Assembly (NCBI RefSeq): GCF_003290025.1
Contig: NZ_QNHG01000007.1
Location: forward strand, 117,741 to 181,740
From: Pseudogemmobacter bohemicus
GTDB taxonomy: Bacteria > Pseudomonadota > Alphaproteobacteria > Rhodobacterales > Rhodobacteraceae
Length of the DNA stretch: 64,000 bases
Reading direction: 5' to 3'
The notes under the pieces were generated by a model, which was not told the origin of the DNA, did not search any database, and saw nothing but the letters and a program-made list of their open reading frames with translations. Both the position numbers and the translations under genes were made by a program. Shown piece after piece: positions 32,216 to 42,074 of the stretch. Positions within the stretch are counted from its first letter, which is position 1. Each line of letters begins with the position of its first letter.

Positions 32216-34150
32216 TCACAGGCTTACCTGGGTGCCGATCTCGACCACCCGGCCGGCGGGAATGCGGAAGTAATCCTGGGCGCTGGCGGAATTGCGCGAC
32301 ATCCAGATGAAAAGCCGCGCCTGCCACATCGGCATCCGGGGCCGGACCGAGGGGCGCAGGCTGCGCCGCGACAGGATGAACGAGGTGGACATGATGTCGA
32401 ATTTCAGCCCCTTCTGCCGCGCCAGCAGTAAGGCGCGCGGCACGTCGGGGTCTTCGGCATACCCGTAATGCAGAAGGATGCGGCGAAAGCCGGGGGCGAT
32501 CTCCTCCATCCGCATCCGGGTCTCGTCGCTGAGGCGCGGCAGGTCGCGGGTCACGATTGACAGGATGATATTCTGCTCATGCAAAGCGCGGAAATGCTTC
32601 AGACTGTGCAAAAGCGCGACCGGCGCCTTGTCGGGGGAGGCGGTCAGGAAGACGGCGGTGCCGGGAACCCTTGCGATGCGGTCAGAACCGAGCTTGCCGA
32701 CCAGCGCATTCAACGGCAGCTGGCCCTCGCTCTCTTTGGCCAGCACGATGGCCGAGCCGCGCCGCCAGATCAGCATCACGACCAGCATCACCGCCGCCAG
32801 CGCCAGCGGCACATAGCCGCCATCCGCCACTTTCATCAGGTTCGACCCGAAGAAGACCAGTTCCAGCGCCACCAGCGGGCCAAGCACCGCAAGGATTGCG
32901 AAGGCTGGCCAGCGCCAGTGCCAGCGCACCACGACGACGGCCAGCAGCGAGGTCACCAGCATCGCGCCCGAAACCGAGATCCCATAGGCCGCCGCCAGCG
33001 CCGAAGAGCTGCCAAAGGTGATCACCAGCGCCAGCACACCGAACATCAGAAGGCCGTTGACCAGCGGAATATAGATCTGGCCCTGCTGTTCCTCGGATGT
33101 CTGGCGGATCTTCATCCTGGGCAAGAGCCGCAGCTGGATCGCCTGTTGCACCAGCGAAAACGCCCCGGTGATCACCGCCTGGGCCGCGATCACGGTGGCC
33201 ATCATCGCCAGCACCACCATCGGCACCAGCATCTGCGGCGGAAACATCAGATAGAACGGGCTCTCCAGCGCCTCGGGGCGGGTCAGAAGCTCTGCCCCCT
33301 GGCCCAGGTAATTCAGCATCAGGGCCGGGAAGGTCAGGTAAAACCAGCCGATCCGGATCGGGCGGGCGCCGAAATGACCCATATCGGCGTAAAGCGCCTC
33401 GGCGCCGGTGACGGCAAGGAAGACCGAACCCAGCACCGCCAGCGCCACACCCTGATGCGTCACCAGAAAGGTCAGCGCGTGATGCGGCGACAGGGCCGCC
33501 AGCACCTCGGGCGCCTCCCAGAGCCGCCATAGCCCGCCGGTGGCCAGCACCAGGAACCACAAAAGCATGACCGGGCCGAAAAAGCGCGACACAAGGTCAG
33601 TCCCGTGTTTTTGCACCCAGAAAAGCGCGATGATCACCGCCATGGCGACGGGTTCCACGAAGGGTTCACTGCCCGGCGCGATCAGCTTCAGCCCTTCGAC
33701 AGCCGACAGGACCGAGACCGCCGGCGTGATCACCGCATCACCAGAGAAAAGCGCCGCGCCAAGGATCCCCAGCACGACAAGCACCAGCCCCCGGCGCCCC
33801 CGCATCTGCCCAAGCGCGCGCTGCGCCAGCGCCAGCAGGGAAAGCGTCCCACCCTCGCCGTCATTATCGGCACGCAACAGGATCACCACATATTTGACCG
33901 AGACGATCAGCGTCAGCGTCCAGATGATCAGCGAAATCACCCCGAAGATATTCTCCGCCGGCACATGGCCGGGCCTTGCGCCGCTGGCCATCATCGCCTC
34001 GCGCAGCGCGTAAAGCGGCGAGGTGCCGATATCGCCGTAAACCACCCCCAGCACACCCAGCGTCAGCGCCGCCATCGCGGGCTTGCGCGCGACATGTGTG
34101 GCCTCGGCTGCATGATCGGCGGCAGCCGGGTCCAGCGCAATCTCTTGCAT
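32216..34150 (-). CDS. kup: potassium uptake protein Kup (644 aa)
   Basis: It is a K+/H+ symporter of the KUP/HAK family with about twelve membrane helices and a C-terminal cytoplasmic domain. The family pattern is clear: LGVVYGDIGTSPLYALREAM in helix 1, GEGGTLSLLALAQRAL, GDAVITPAVSVLSAVEG, and DMGHFGARPIRIGWF. Of several in-frame starts I choose the ATG at 34150, because AGGAG lies 7 nt before it; the ATG at 34156 sits only one base after that site. It is divergent from a KdpD/KdpE-like pair and shares its control region. Confidence 0.92.
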   Translation of the reverse strand: MQEIALDPAAADHAAEATHVARKPAMAALTLGVLGVVYGDIGTSPLYALREAMMASGARPGHVPAENIFGVISLIIWTLTLIVSVKYVVILLRADNDGEGGTLSLLALAQRALGQMRGRRGLVLVVLGILGAALFSGDAVITPAVSVLSAVEGLKLIAPGSEPFVEPVAMAVIIALFWVQKHGTDLVSRFFGPVMLLWFLVLATGGLWRLWEAPEVLAALSPHHALTFLVTHQGVALAVLGSVFLAVTGAEALYADMGHFGARPIRIGWFYLTFPALMLNYLGQGAELLTRPEALESPFYLMFPPQMLVPMVVLAMMATVIAAQAVITGAFSLVQQAIQLRLLPRMKIRQTSEEQQGQIYIPLVNGLLMFGVLALVITFGSSSALAAAYGISVSGAMLVTSLLAVVVVRWHWRWPAFAILAVLGPLVALELVFFGSNLMKVADGGYVPLALAAVMLVVMLIWRRGSAIVLAKESEGQLPLNALVGKLGSDRIARVPGTAVFLTASPDKAPVALLHSLKHFRALHEQNIILSIVTRDLPRLSDETRMRMEEIAPGFRRILLHYGYAEDPDVPRALLLARQKGLKFDIMSTSFILSRRSLRPSVRPRMPMWQARLFIWMSRNSASAQDYFRIPAGRVVEIGTQVSL

Positions 34151-34264
34151 CGTCATTCTCCTGGCCGACAAGGCGCGGGCGAGGAGCAGACCCCGCACGG
34201 CCCTGCGGCCTCACAGATCTGTGCTTTGCCGTGTAAGGAAGCGATGGGGAAAGCGGCAGGCGGT

Positions 34265-34281
34265 ATAAGGATCGCATAAAG
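34265..34281. promoter_or_regulatory. 11-bp-period direct repeat between kup and the kdpDE-like genes
   Basis: ATAAGG-ATCGC-ATAAAG (on the other strand CTTTAT-GCGAT-CCTTAT) is a tandem half-site pair with the spacing used by OmpR-family regulators such as KdpE. It lies 38 nt before the kinase start and about 115 nt before kup, so one bound regulator could serve both directions. Confidence 0.45.
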
Positions 34282-34319
34282 ATTGTGGACAAATCCCGGT
34301 TCCGGGGTTTCATCAGCGC

Positions 34320-35831
34320 ATGGAGCCTGTGTTCGTTACCCCTCCCGGCCCGCGTCCGGCCGGCCCCTTGTCAAAGCGTCCGGGCCAGATCCTGGCGGCG
34401 GCGCTGGTGCTGATCCTGGTGACGGCGATTGTGGTGCCCTCGCGCGGCTGGATGAGCGAGATCATCGCGCTTTTGCTTCTCCTCATGGCGGTGCTGGTCA
34501 ATGCGGCGGCCTTTGGCTTCTGGTCCGGGTTTGGATCGGCGCTGGTGGCGCTGGCGGTGTTCAACTTCTTCTTCATCGAGCCGCATTTCAGCCTGGTGGC
34601 GGCACGGCCGCAGGATATGGTCGTGCTGCTGGCCTTCCTTGCAGCGGCGGGGCTGACCGGGTTTCTCGCCGGGCGGATGCGCGAACAGGTGGACAGCGCG
34701 CGCGACCGGGCACTGGTGCTTGAGGTGCTGTCCTCGGCCAGCGGCGCACTTTCCCGCGCGACCAGTGAAGAGCAGATCCTGGAAGCCGTGATCCGCCATA
34801 TCGCCACGCTGTCGGAGGCGCCGGTGGCAGCGTTGAGCCGCAATTCCGACGGGTTGCGCCCGATCCCCGGCAGCCTGGTGCCGCGCCCGGCCGATCTGCA
34901 GGCGGCGGAACAGGCGCTGGCCCGCGGCCGGGTCGAGATCGCCATCGCCGATGGCTGGACCGGCTCGCATCTGACCTTCCATCCGCTGCCCCTCGGCACC
35001 GGGGCCAGCCATGCGATCGGCCATCGCCTGCCCGAGGCGGTGGACCGCGACAGCGTCTACCGCGAGCAGGCCATCGACACCGTGCTGCACCAGGCAGAGG
35101 CGGCGCTGGAGCGGCTGGAGCTGGGCCGAAAGGCCAACACGGAACGCGAGATTTCGGACCGCCAGGCGCTGCGGGCGGCACTGCTTTCCTCGCTGTCGCA
35201 TGATCTGCGCACACCGCTGGCAACCATTCTGGGCTCGGTCACCACCTTGCGCGATCTGCGGGACGGCCTGCCCCCCGAGGCGCAGGAGGACCTGCTGGGC
35301 GCCATTTCCGAAGAGGCAGGCCGCCTCGCGCGCTATGTCGAAAACCTGTTGCAGATGACGCGGCTGGTGGCGGGGTCCTCGGTCACGCTTCACCCGGTGG
35401 CGCCCGGCGATTGCGCCCGCGCCGCTGTCAGCCGGGCGCTGCGGGCTTTTCCCGATGCCAAGATCAGCGCCGATCTGCCCGAACTGCCACTGGTCATGGC
35501 CGAGGCGGGGCTGGTCGAACAGGTGATCTTCAGCCTGATCGAAAACGCGCGGCACTATGCGCCCGGGCCGATCCTCGTCACCGGCGCCACCGATGGCGAC
35601 CTGATCCGGCTTGAGGTGCAGGATCAGGGGCAGGGTCTGCCCGCGCCGGTCACCCAATGGCTTGCCACCCCCGACCTGACCCGGGGCGAAGAGAAAAGCG
35701 GTCTCGGCCTGCCGATCTGCAAGGGGATCGCGCAGCTTCTGGGCGGGCGGCTTGAGGCTGTGGCCGGCCCCGGCGCGCGGCTGGCGCTGATCCTCCCCAC
35801 CGCGCAATCCGCCGGGGTGCAGACCATATGA
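34320..35831 (+). CDS. KdpD-like sensor kinase lacking the N-terminal KdpD/Usp region (503 aa)
   Basis: It corresponds to the C-terminal part of KdpD: a DUF4118 block of four membrane helices (residues about 25-115, including FGFWSGFGSALVALAVFNFF), a GAF-like domain (about 140-260), a His kinase domain (LSSLSHDLRTPLATILGS, His near 294) and an ATPase domain (NARHYAPG, GLGLPICKGIAQLLGG). Full KdpD is about 900 residues and begins with a cytosolic KdpD/Usp module that is absent here. FNFFFIEPHFSL after the helices is a KdpD hallmark. It is coupled to the regulator by ATGA and divergent from kup. Confidence 0.85.
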   Translation: MEPVFVTPPGPRPAGPLSKRPGQILAAALVLILVTAIVVPSRGWMSEIIALLLLLMAVLVNAAAFGFWSGFGSALVALAVFNFFFIEPHFSLVAARPQDMVVLLAFLAAAGLTGFLAGRMREQVDSARDRALVLEVLSSASGALSRATSEEQILEAVIRHIATLSEAPVAALSRNSDGLRPIPGSLVPRPADLQAAEQALARGRVEIAIADGWTGSHLTFHPLPLGTGASHAIGHRLPEAVDRDSVYREQAIDTVLHQAEAALERLELGRKANTEREISDRQALRAALLSSLSHDLRTPLATILGSVTTLRDLRDGLPPEAQEDLLGAISEEAGRLARYVENLLQMTRLVAGSSVTLHPVAPGDCARAAVSRALRAFPDAKISADLPELPLVMAEAGLVEQVIFSLIENARHYAPGPILVTGATDGDLIRLEVQDQGQGLPAPVTQWLATPDLTRGEEKSGLGLPICKGIAQLLGGRLEAVAGPGARLALILPTAQSAGVQTI

Positions 35832-36517
35832 GCGCGCGCCAGCTGATCCTCGTCGTCGATGATGAGCCGCAGATCCAGCGCTTCCTCGTCCATGCGCTGA
35901 ATGCCTCGGGCTATGATACCGTGCTGGCCTCGACCGGCGCCGGGGCGCTGGAGGCCGTCGCGCAGCACAGGCCCGATCTGATGGTGCTGGATCTGGGGCT
36001 GCCGGATATGAACGGCAAAACCGTTATCGAAAAGCTGCGGGCGGATACGGACCTGCCGGTGATCGTGCTGTCCGCCCATGACCAGGAGATGGAGAAGATC
36101 CTGGCGCTGGATCTCGGCGCCAATGATTTCGTGGCCAAGCCCTTCGCCATCGGCGAATTGCTGGCGCGGCTCAGGGTCTCGTTGCGGCCAAAGCGCGGGG
36201 CAGGAGCGCCGGGCCTTTTGCGCAGCGGCAATCTGACGCTTTCACGCGATCTGCGCGAGGTCACCATCGCCGGCGAGACACTGAAACTGACCCCCAAGGA
36301 ATTCGACCTGCTGCTGGCCTTGCTGGAACAGCCCGACCGGATCGTGACCCATCGCCAGCTTTTGCTGCATGTCTGGGGACCGGCCCATGTCGAGGATATC
36401 GTCTATCTTCGGGTATTTATCGGGCAGCTGCGGCAAAAGCTGGAAGCGGCGGGCTTTGATGCCAGCGCGATCCGGACCGAGGCCGGCATCGGCTATCGCT
36501 GGATCAGCCCGGACTGA
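35828..36517 (+). CDS. KdpE-like response regulator (229 aa)
   Basis: The receiver domain shows VVDDEPQIQRFL and phospho-acceptor Asp55 in VLDLGLPDMNG, with Lys in VAKPFAIGEL. The winged helix has LKLTPKEFDLLLALLEQPDR and VLRVFIGQ-type recognition sequence (YLRVFIGQLRQKLE), as in KdpE. It overlaps the kinase stop as ATGA. A short palindrome CAATTC-T-GAATTG lies at 36525-36537 just after the stop. No kdpFABC genes are in the window, so kup is the only nearby K+ gene it could control. Confidence 0.86.
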   Translation: MSARQLILVVDDEPQIQRFLVHALNASGYDTVLASTGAGALEAVAQHRPDLMVLDLGLPDMNGKTVIEKLRADTDLPVIVLSAHDQEMEKILALDLGANDFVAKPFAIGELLARLRVSLRPKRGAGAPGLLRSGNLTLSRDLREVTIAGETLKLTPKEFDLLLALLEQPDRIVTHRQLLLHVWGPAHVEDIVYLRVFIGQLRQKLEAAGFDASAIRTEAGIGYRWISPD

Positions 36518-36718
36518 ACCACCGCAATTCTGAATTGTATATGTGGGATTTATCGCAATCTCAGGATGTTGACAGAGAGAATGCTGCCAGTGCACATCTG
36601 ACAGGCGCATTCATGGCTCACGGGCCGCGCATTCTTTCCCGCCGACGGACACCATTGCCGGCTGCGATCTGACACCGGGCAAGTACAGCCGGGGCAGATT
36701 TACCTGAGGACAGATGCC

Positions 36719-37786
36719 ATGAAAAACTCCACCCGCAAATTCATCATGCCTGCTGTGCTGCTGATTGCCGCCGGTATCGGCTATTACGCCTGGACGCGGA
36801 TGCAGGATCCCGGCCTGCCGGCAGGCTTTGCCGCCGGAAATGGCCGGATCGAGGCGACCGAGACCGATATCGCCGCGCTGACCGGTGGGCGGATCGCCGA
36901 TATTCTGGTGACCGAGGGCGATCTGGTGCAGCCGGGCGATGTGCTGGTGCAGATGGATGTGGTGCAGCTGACCGCGCAGAAACGCCAGGCCGAGGCGCAG
37001 CTGCGCCGCGCCGGGATCGCGGTCGAGACCGCCGGCGCCCTCGTCACCCAGGCCCAAGCGCAGGAGCGGGCAGCGGCGGCAACGGTCGATCAGGCCCGGG
37101 CCGTGGCCGATGCAGCGGCGCAGCGCTATGCCCGTTCGGTCCAGCTGGCGGCCAGTTCCACAGTTTCGCAACAGGTGCTGGATGATGATCTGGCGAAAGA
37201 CCGCCAGGGCAAGGCGGGGCTTGCTTCGGCCGAGGCCTCGCATGCGGCGGCGGTTGCCGGGGTCAGCAGCGCGAAAGCCCAGGTGGTGGATGCCGGCGCG
37301 GCGGTCGATGCCGCAAAGGCTTCGATCGACGCCATTCAGGCCACGCTGGACGATGCCACGCTGAAAGCGCCGCGCGGCGGGCGCATCCAGTATCTGATCG
37401 CGCAAGAGGGTGAGATCGTCGCCTCGGGTGGGCGGATCCTGAACCTCGTCGATCTGGGCGATGTCTATATGACGATCTTCCTGCCCACCTCGCAGGCCGG
37501 TCGGGTCAGGATCGGCACCGAAGTGCGCCTCGTGCTGGATGCGGCGCCGGAATTCACCATCCCGGCCACGGTTTCCTATGTCGCCGATGTGGCGCAGTTC
37601 ACGCCGAAAACAGTGGAAACCGCCGATGAGCGTGAAAAGCTGATGTTCCGTATCCGCGCCCGGATCGAGCCGGAATTGCTGGCCCGCTACACCGAATATG
37701 TCAAAACCGGCCTGCCGGGCATGGCTTATGTGCGGCTTGATCCCGATGCCGTCTGGCCCGCATTCCTGAACACTGTCGTGAAATGA
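36719..37786 (+). CDS. HlyD-family adaptor, YhiI type (355 aa)
   Basis: It is a membrane-anchored periplasmic adaptor: one N-terminal helix ([18 protein letters not shown]), then [20 protein letters not shown] and [17 protein letters not shown] of the lipoyl half, a long Ala-rich coiled-coil, and [20 protein letters not shown]. This matches the YhiI/YbhG-like partner of ABC-2 exporters. The stop overlaps the next start as ATGA. The 201-bp gap before it, back to the KdpE-like gene, holds a TTGACA at about 36569 but no convincing -10. Confidence 0.85.
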   Translation: MKNSTRKFIMPAVLLIAAGIGYYAWTRMQDPGLPAGFAAGNGRIEATETDIAALTGGRIADILVTEGDLVQPGDVLVQMDVVQLTAQKRQAEAQLRRAGIAVETAGALVTQAQAQERAAAATVDQARAVADAAAQRYARSVQLAASSTVSQQVLDDDLAKDRQGKAGLASAEASHAAAVAGVSSAKAQVVDAGAAVDAAKASIDAIQATLDDATLKAPRGGRIQYLIAQEGEIVASGGRILNLVDLGDVYMTIFLPTSQAGRVRIGTEVRLVLDAAPEFTIPATVSYVADVAQFTPKTVETADEREKLMFRIRARIEPELLARYTEYVKTGLPGMAYVRLDPDAVWPAFLNTVVK

Positions 37787-40515
37787 TCGGGGCCGCGGAC
37801 CCTGTCGCCGGGGTCTCGGGCCTGTCGCTGCGCTATGGCGCGGTGACAGCGCTGAAGGCGCTTACCCTTGATATCCCGGCGGGGCAGATGGTCGGGCTGA
37901 TCGGGCCGGACGGGGTGGGGAAGTCGAGCCTTTTGTCCCTGCTGGCCGGGGCGCGACAAATCCAGGATGGCGAGGTTCGGGTGCTGGGCGGCGATATGCG
38001 CGACACCCGCCATCGCCGTGCGGTCTGCCCGCGCATCGCCTATATGCCGCAAGGCCTGGGGAAAAATCTCTATCCAACGCTTTCGGTTCAGGAGAACCTG
38101 GATTTCTTCGGCTCGCTTTTCGGCCATGACAGGGCGGCGCGCGCTCACCGGATCACCGATCTGCTGGCCGCGACCGGCATGTCGCCGTTCCGCGACCGGC
38201 CGGCGGCGAAACTCTCGGGGGGGATGAAGCAGAAACTGGGCCTGTGCTGCGCGCTGATCCATGATCCGGATTTCCTGATCCTGGACGAGCCGACCACCGG
38301 CGTCGATCCGTTGTCGCGCCGCCAGTTCTGGGATCTGATCGACCGCATCCGTGCCATGAGGCCGCAGATGAGCGTGATCACCGCCACCGCCTATATGGAG
38401 GAGGCCGCGCGGTTCGACTGGCTGGTCGCGATGAATGCGGGCGAGGTTCTGGCAACCGGCAGCCCGGCTGAATTGCTCGCCCGCACAGGTGCCGGCAATC
38501 TCGACGAGGCCTTCATTGCGCTTTTGCCCGATACCGGGCGTGGCGACAGCTCTGCCGTGGTGATCCCGCCACGCGAGGCCAGCCCGGAAATCGCCATCGA
38601 GGCCGAGGGGCTGACCCAGCGTTTCGGCAGCTTTACCGCCGTCGACACCGTTTCTTTCCGCATCCCCAGAGGCGAGATTTTCGGCTTTCTGGGGTCAAAT
38701 GGCTGCGGCAAGACCACCACGATGAAAATGCTCACCGGGCTGCTGGAGCCGACCGAGGGCCGCGCAAAGCTCTTCGGCCAGGAGGTCGATGCCAGCGATC
38801 TTTCGGTGCGGCGGCGGGTGGGGTTCATGTCCCAGGCCTTCTCGCTTTACGCCGAGCTGACGGTGCTGCAGAACCTTGAATTGCATGCGAAACTCTTCGC
38901 GATGGAGCCGGCAAAGATCCCGGCCCGCATCGAGGAAATGATCGCGCGCTTCGATCTGGAAGAGATCCGCCATGCCCTGCCCGAGGCGCTGCCTCTGGGC
39001 ATAAGGCAGCGGCTGTCGCTCGCGGTGGCTATGATCCACGGGCCAGAGATCCTGATCCTGGACGAGCCGACTTCGGGCGTCGATCCGGTGGCCCGCAATG
39101 GCTTCTGGCGCATTCTGGCGGAACTGTCGCGCAAGGATGGGGTGACGATTTTCGTGTCGACCCATTTTATGAACGAGGCGGAATGGTGCGACCGCATCAG
39201 CCTGATGCATGCGGGGAAGGTGCTGGTCTCGGACACTGCCGCCGCGATCACCGCGTCAAAGGGCGCGGCGGCGCTGGAAGACGCGTTCATCGCATATCTG
39301 GAAGAGGCTATTGGCGAGAGCACACCGGCGGCGGAACCCGCCGCGCCCGCACCCCAGCCTGCCAGTGAGGCCCTGCAAACACCCGCCGGCTTCAGCCTGC
39401 GCCGCTTGCTGAGCTATTCAAGGCTGGAAAGCCTGCAATTGCAGCGCGACCCGATCCGGATGACCATGGCGCTGATCGGCTCGCTTCTGTTGATGATCGT
39501 GATCGGCTTCGGCATCAATATGGATGTCGAGGATCTGAGTTTCGCCGTTCTCGACCGCGACCAGACCACCACCAGCCGCGACTATATCGCGGATATTTCC
39601 GGCTCGCGCTATTTCACCGAAAAGCCGCCGCTGACCGGCTATGACGATATGGATGCGCGCATGCGCTCGGGCGAGCTGGCGCTTGCCATCGAGATCCCGC
39701 CGGATTTCGCCGCCAATATCGCGCGCGGCCGTGATGTCGAGGTTGGGGCCTGGTTTGACGGCGCCAATCCGCAGCGCGCCAGCACGGTGCAGGGCTATGT
39801 CCAGGGCATGCATTCGACCTGGCTTTTGCGCCATATGCGCGAGGCTTATGGCGAGGCGGCCGTGGCCGGCAATTTCGAACTGGTGACGCGCTATCGCTAT
39901 AACCCCGATGTGCGCTCGATCATCGCCATCGTGCCGGCGGTGCTGCCGATTCTCTTGCTGATGATCCCCGCCATCCTGACCACCCTGTCGGTGGCGCGGG
40001 AAAAGGAACTCGGCTCGATCATCAATTTCTACGTCACTCCGGTGACGCGGCTGGAATTCCTGATCGGCAAGCAGCTGCCCTATATCGCGCTGGCGATGCT
40101 GAACTTCTTCCTGATGCTCGGCATGGCGCGGCTGTTGTTCGGAGTGCCGTTCAGCGGCAATCTTGCAGGCTTTTCGCTGGCCGCGCTGATCTATGTTTCG
40201 GCCACCACCGCGCTTGGCTTTCTGGTTTCGGTCTTCATTGCAAGCCAGGTGGCGGCGCTGTTTGCGACCGCGCTGCTGACGCTGATCCCGGCGGTGTCCT
40301 ATTCCGGGCTGATCGACCCGGTCTCCTCGCTTTCAGGTTTTGGCCGGGTGATTGGCGAGGTCTATCCGACCACCTGGTTCATCACCGCCGCGCGCGGGGC
40401 CTTTTCCAAGGCCTTCGGCTTTGCCGAGCTTGCCCAGCCGATCTTCGCCATGGCGCTGGCAGTGCCGGTGATCCTGGGCCTTGCCGCGTATTTCCTGAAG
40501 AAACAGGCGAGGTGA
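37783..40515 (+). CDS. rbbA: RbbA/YhiH-type fusion of two ABC ATPases and an ABC-2 permease (910 aa)
   Basis: There are two nucleotide-binding domains in one chain: the first with [19 protein letters not shown] and [12 protein letters not shown]; the second (from about residue 265) with GSNGCGKTT (near 305), an altered signature [12 protein letters not shown], and [12 protein letters not shown]. After an Ala/Pro linker (about 515-545) comes an ABC-2 membrane half with six helices. This order and length match E. coli RbbA (about 911 residues), reported as a ribosome-associated ATPase. The adaptor and second permease around it argue that here it works as an exporter. Confidence 0.9.
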   Translation: MIGAADPVAGVSGLSLRYGAVTALKALTLDIPAGQMVGLIGPDGVGKSSLLSLLAGARQIQDGEVRVLGGDMRDTRHRRAVCPRIAYMPQGLGKNLYPTLSVQENLDFFGSLFGHDRAARAHRITDLLAATGMSPFRDRPAAKLSGGMKQKLGLCCALIHDPDFLILDEPTTGVDPLSRRQFWDLIDRIRAMRPQMSVITATAYMEEAARFDWLVAMNAGEVLATGSPAELLARTGAGNLDEAFIALLPDTGRGDSSAVVIPPREASPEIAIEAEGLTQRFGSFTAVDTVSFRIPRGEIFGFLGSNGCGKTTTMKMLTGLLEPTEGRAKLFGQEVDASDLSVRRRVGFMSQAFSLYAELTVLQNLELHAKLFAMEPAKIPARIEEMIARFDLEEIRHALPEALPLGIRQRLSLAVAMIHGPEILILDEPTSGVDPVARNGFWRILAELSRKDGVTIFVSTHFMNEAEWCDRISLMHAGKVLVSDTAAAITASKGAAALEDAFIAYLEEAIGESTPAAEPAAPAPQPASEALQTPAGFSLRRLLSYSRLESLQLQRDPIRMTMALIGSLLLMIVIGFGINMDVEDLSFAVLDRDQTTTSRDYIADISGSRYFTEKPPLTGYDDMDARMRSGELALAIEIPPDFAANIARGRDVEVGAWFDGANPQRASTVQGYVQGMHSTWLLRHMREAYGEAAVAGNFELVTRYRYNPDVRSIIAIVPAVLPILLLMIPAILTTLSVAREKELGSIINFYVTPVTRLEFLIGKQLPYIALAMLNFFLMLGMARLLFGVPFSGNLAGFSLAALIYVSATTALGFLVSVFIASQVAALFATALLTLIPAVSYSGLIDPVSSLSGFGRVIGEVYPTTWFITAARGAFSKAFGFAELAQPIFAMALAVPVILGLAAYFLKKQAR

Positions 40516-40519
40516 GGGG

Positions 40520-41632
40520 ATGAATTTCCGCAATATCCTCAATCTCGGTGTCAAAGAGCTGCTTGGCCTGTGGCGCGACTGGATCATGCTGATCCTGATC
40601 GTCTATTCTTTTTCGCTTTCGGTCTGGACCTCGTCCCATGCCAGTCCCGAGGCACTGAACAATGCCGCCATCGCGGTTGTCGACGAGGACCGCTCGCAGC
40701 TCTCGACCCGCATCATCCAGGCCTTCTACCCGCCCTGGTTCGTTCGCCCCGCCACGATCACCACATCGGAAATGGATGCGCGGATGGATGCCGGGCTGGA
40801 TACTTTCGCGCTGAATATCCCGCCGGATTTCGAGCGCGACGTGCTGGCGGGCAAGGCGCCGGCGATGCAGCTGAATGTCGACGCGACCCGCATGAGCCAG
40901 GCCTTTACCGGCAATGGCTATATCCAGCAGATCGTGACCTCCGAAGTCGCGGAATTCGTCGCGGGCTACCGGGGCGAGACCGCGATGCCGGTGGGGCTGT
41001 CGCTGCGCGCGCGGTACAACCCCTCGCTGGATCCCAGCTGGTTCGGGGCCATCACCAGTGTGATCCAGTCGATCACCATGCTGTCCCTCGTGCTGACCGG
41101 CGCGGCGCTGATCCGCGAGAAGGAACATGGCACGGTCGAGCATCTGCTGGTGATGCCGGTCACCGCCTCCGAGATCATGCTCTCGAAAATCTGGTCGATG
41201 GGGCTGGTGGTGCTGCTGGGTTCGGCCTTCTCGCTGGCGGTGGTGGTGCAGGGGCTGATGCAGGTGCCGGTGGCGGGCTCGGTGCTTTTGTTCCTTGCCG
41301 GTTCCGTGCTGATGCTGTTTGCGATGACCTGTCTGGGGATCTTCCTTGCCACCATCGCAGGCACCATGCCGCAATTCGCGCTGCTGATGATGCTGGTTCT
41401 CTTGCCATTGCAGGTGCTTTCCGGGGCGATGACGCCGCGCGAGTCGATGCCCGAGGTGATCCAGACCATCATGCTGGCCGCGCCCAACACCCATTTCATC
41501 ATCCTCTCGCAAGGCATCCTGTTTCGCGGCGCCGGAATCGAGACCGTCTGGCCGCAATTCCTGGCCCTTGCGGCGATCGGGCTGGTGCTCTTCCGCCTCG
41601 CCCTCGCGCGGTTTCGCAAATTCCTGCGCTAG
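40520..41632 (+). CDS. ABC-2 type permease, YhhJ type (370 aa)
   Basis: It is the second membrane subunit of the export system. One N-terminal helix (LIVYSFSLSVWT) precedes a periplasmic domain with ALNNAAIAVVDEDRS, then five or six helices: LIREKEHGTVEHLLVMPVTA marks the conserved ABC-2 cytoplasmic loop, followed by GSVLLFLAGSVLMLFAMTCL. Length fits YhhJ (about 375). It starts 4 nt after RbbA. The exported substrate is unknown. Confidence 0.86.
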   Translation: MNFRNILNLGVKELLGLWRDWIMLILIVYSFSLSVWTSSHASPEALNNAAIAVVDEDRSQLSTRIIQAFYPPWFVRPATITTSEMDARMDAGLDTFALNIPPDFERDVLAGKAPAMQLNVDATRMSQAFTGNGYIQQIVTSEVAEFVAGYRGETAMPVGLSLRARYNPSLDPSWFGAITSVIQSITMLSLVLTGAALIREKEHGTVEHLLVMPVTASEIMLSKIWSMGLVVLLGSAFSLAVVVQGLMQVPVAGSVLLFLAGSVLMLFAMTCLGIFLATIAGTMPQFALLMMLVLLPLQVLSGAMTPRESMPEVIQTIMLAAPNTHFIILSQGILFRGAGIETVWPQFLALAAIGLVLFRLALARFRKFLR

Positions 41633-41692
41633 ACGCCCCGCCCCAGGGATGCATAGACTGGGGAAACATCAAACGGGGGAGGACCGGATCAG

Positions 41693-41989
41693 ATGTGTGA
41701 GTTATTCGCGAGGCAGGACCCGGCCCGTTATGTGCCCGTCACCCGCCGCATCCGCCTGAACGGGCAAAGCACCTCGGTCCGGCTGGAGGCCGCTTTCTGG
41801 ACCATCCTTGACGAGATCGCGCGCGAGCAGGGGGAATCGACCGGCGCCTTTCTCTCGACGCTGCATCGCGAGGTGCTGGAATTCCATGGAGAGCCGGTGA
41901 ATTTCGCCTCGCTTTTGCGCTGCACCTGCCTGAGACGGCTGGAACACCGCCGCGCCGCGCAGATGCCGGAAAAGCGGGCCGTCGCCTGA
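41693..41989 (+). CDS. ribbon-helix-helix (RHH_4 type) protein (98 aa)
   Basis: The stretch RRIRLNGQSTSVRLEAAFW followed by TILDEIAREQGESTGAFLST fits the RHH_4 group common in alphaproteobacteria, where a beta strand (STSVRLE) and two helices form the DNA-binding dimer. The C-terminal half (LRCTCLRRLEHRRA) has a Cys-x-Cys. A GGAGGA site lies about 10 nt before the ATG. It is followed by the D-lactate dehydrogenase gene after 85 nt and may or may not regulate it. Function is unknown beyond the fold. Confidence 0.7.
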   Translation: MCELFARQDPARYVPVTRRIRLNGQSTSVRLEAAFWTILDEIAREQGESTGAFLSTLHREVLEFHGEPVNFASLLRCTCLRRLEHRRAAQMPEKRAVA

Positions 41990-42074
41990 AAAACGCTTGC
42001 AGGACAAGATGATACTACCCGTTGCGCGCCGGGTCGGCCCATGATGGCGACCGGGAACCGGCAGGGAGAGGGAT

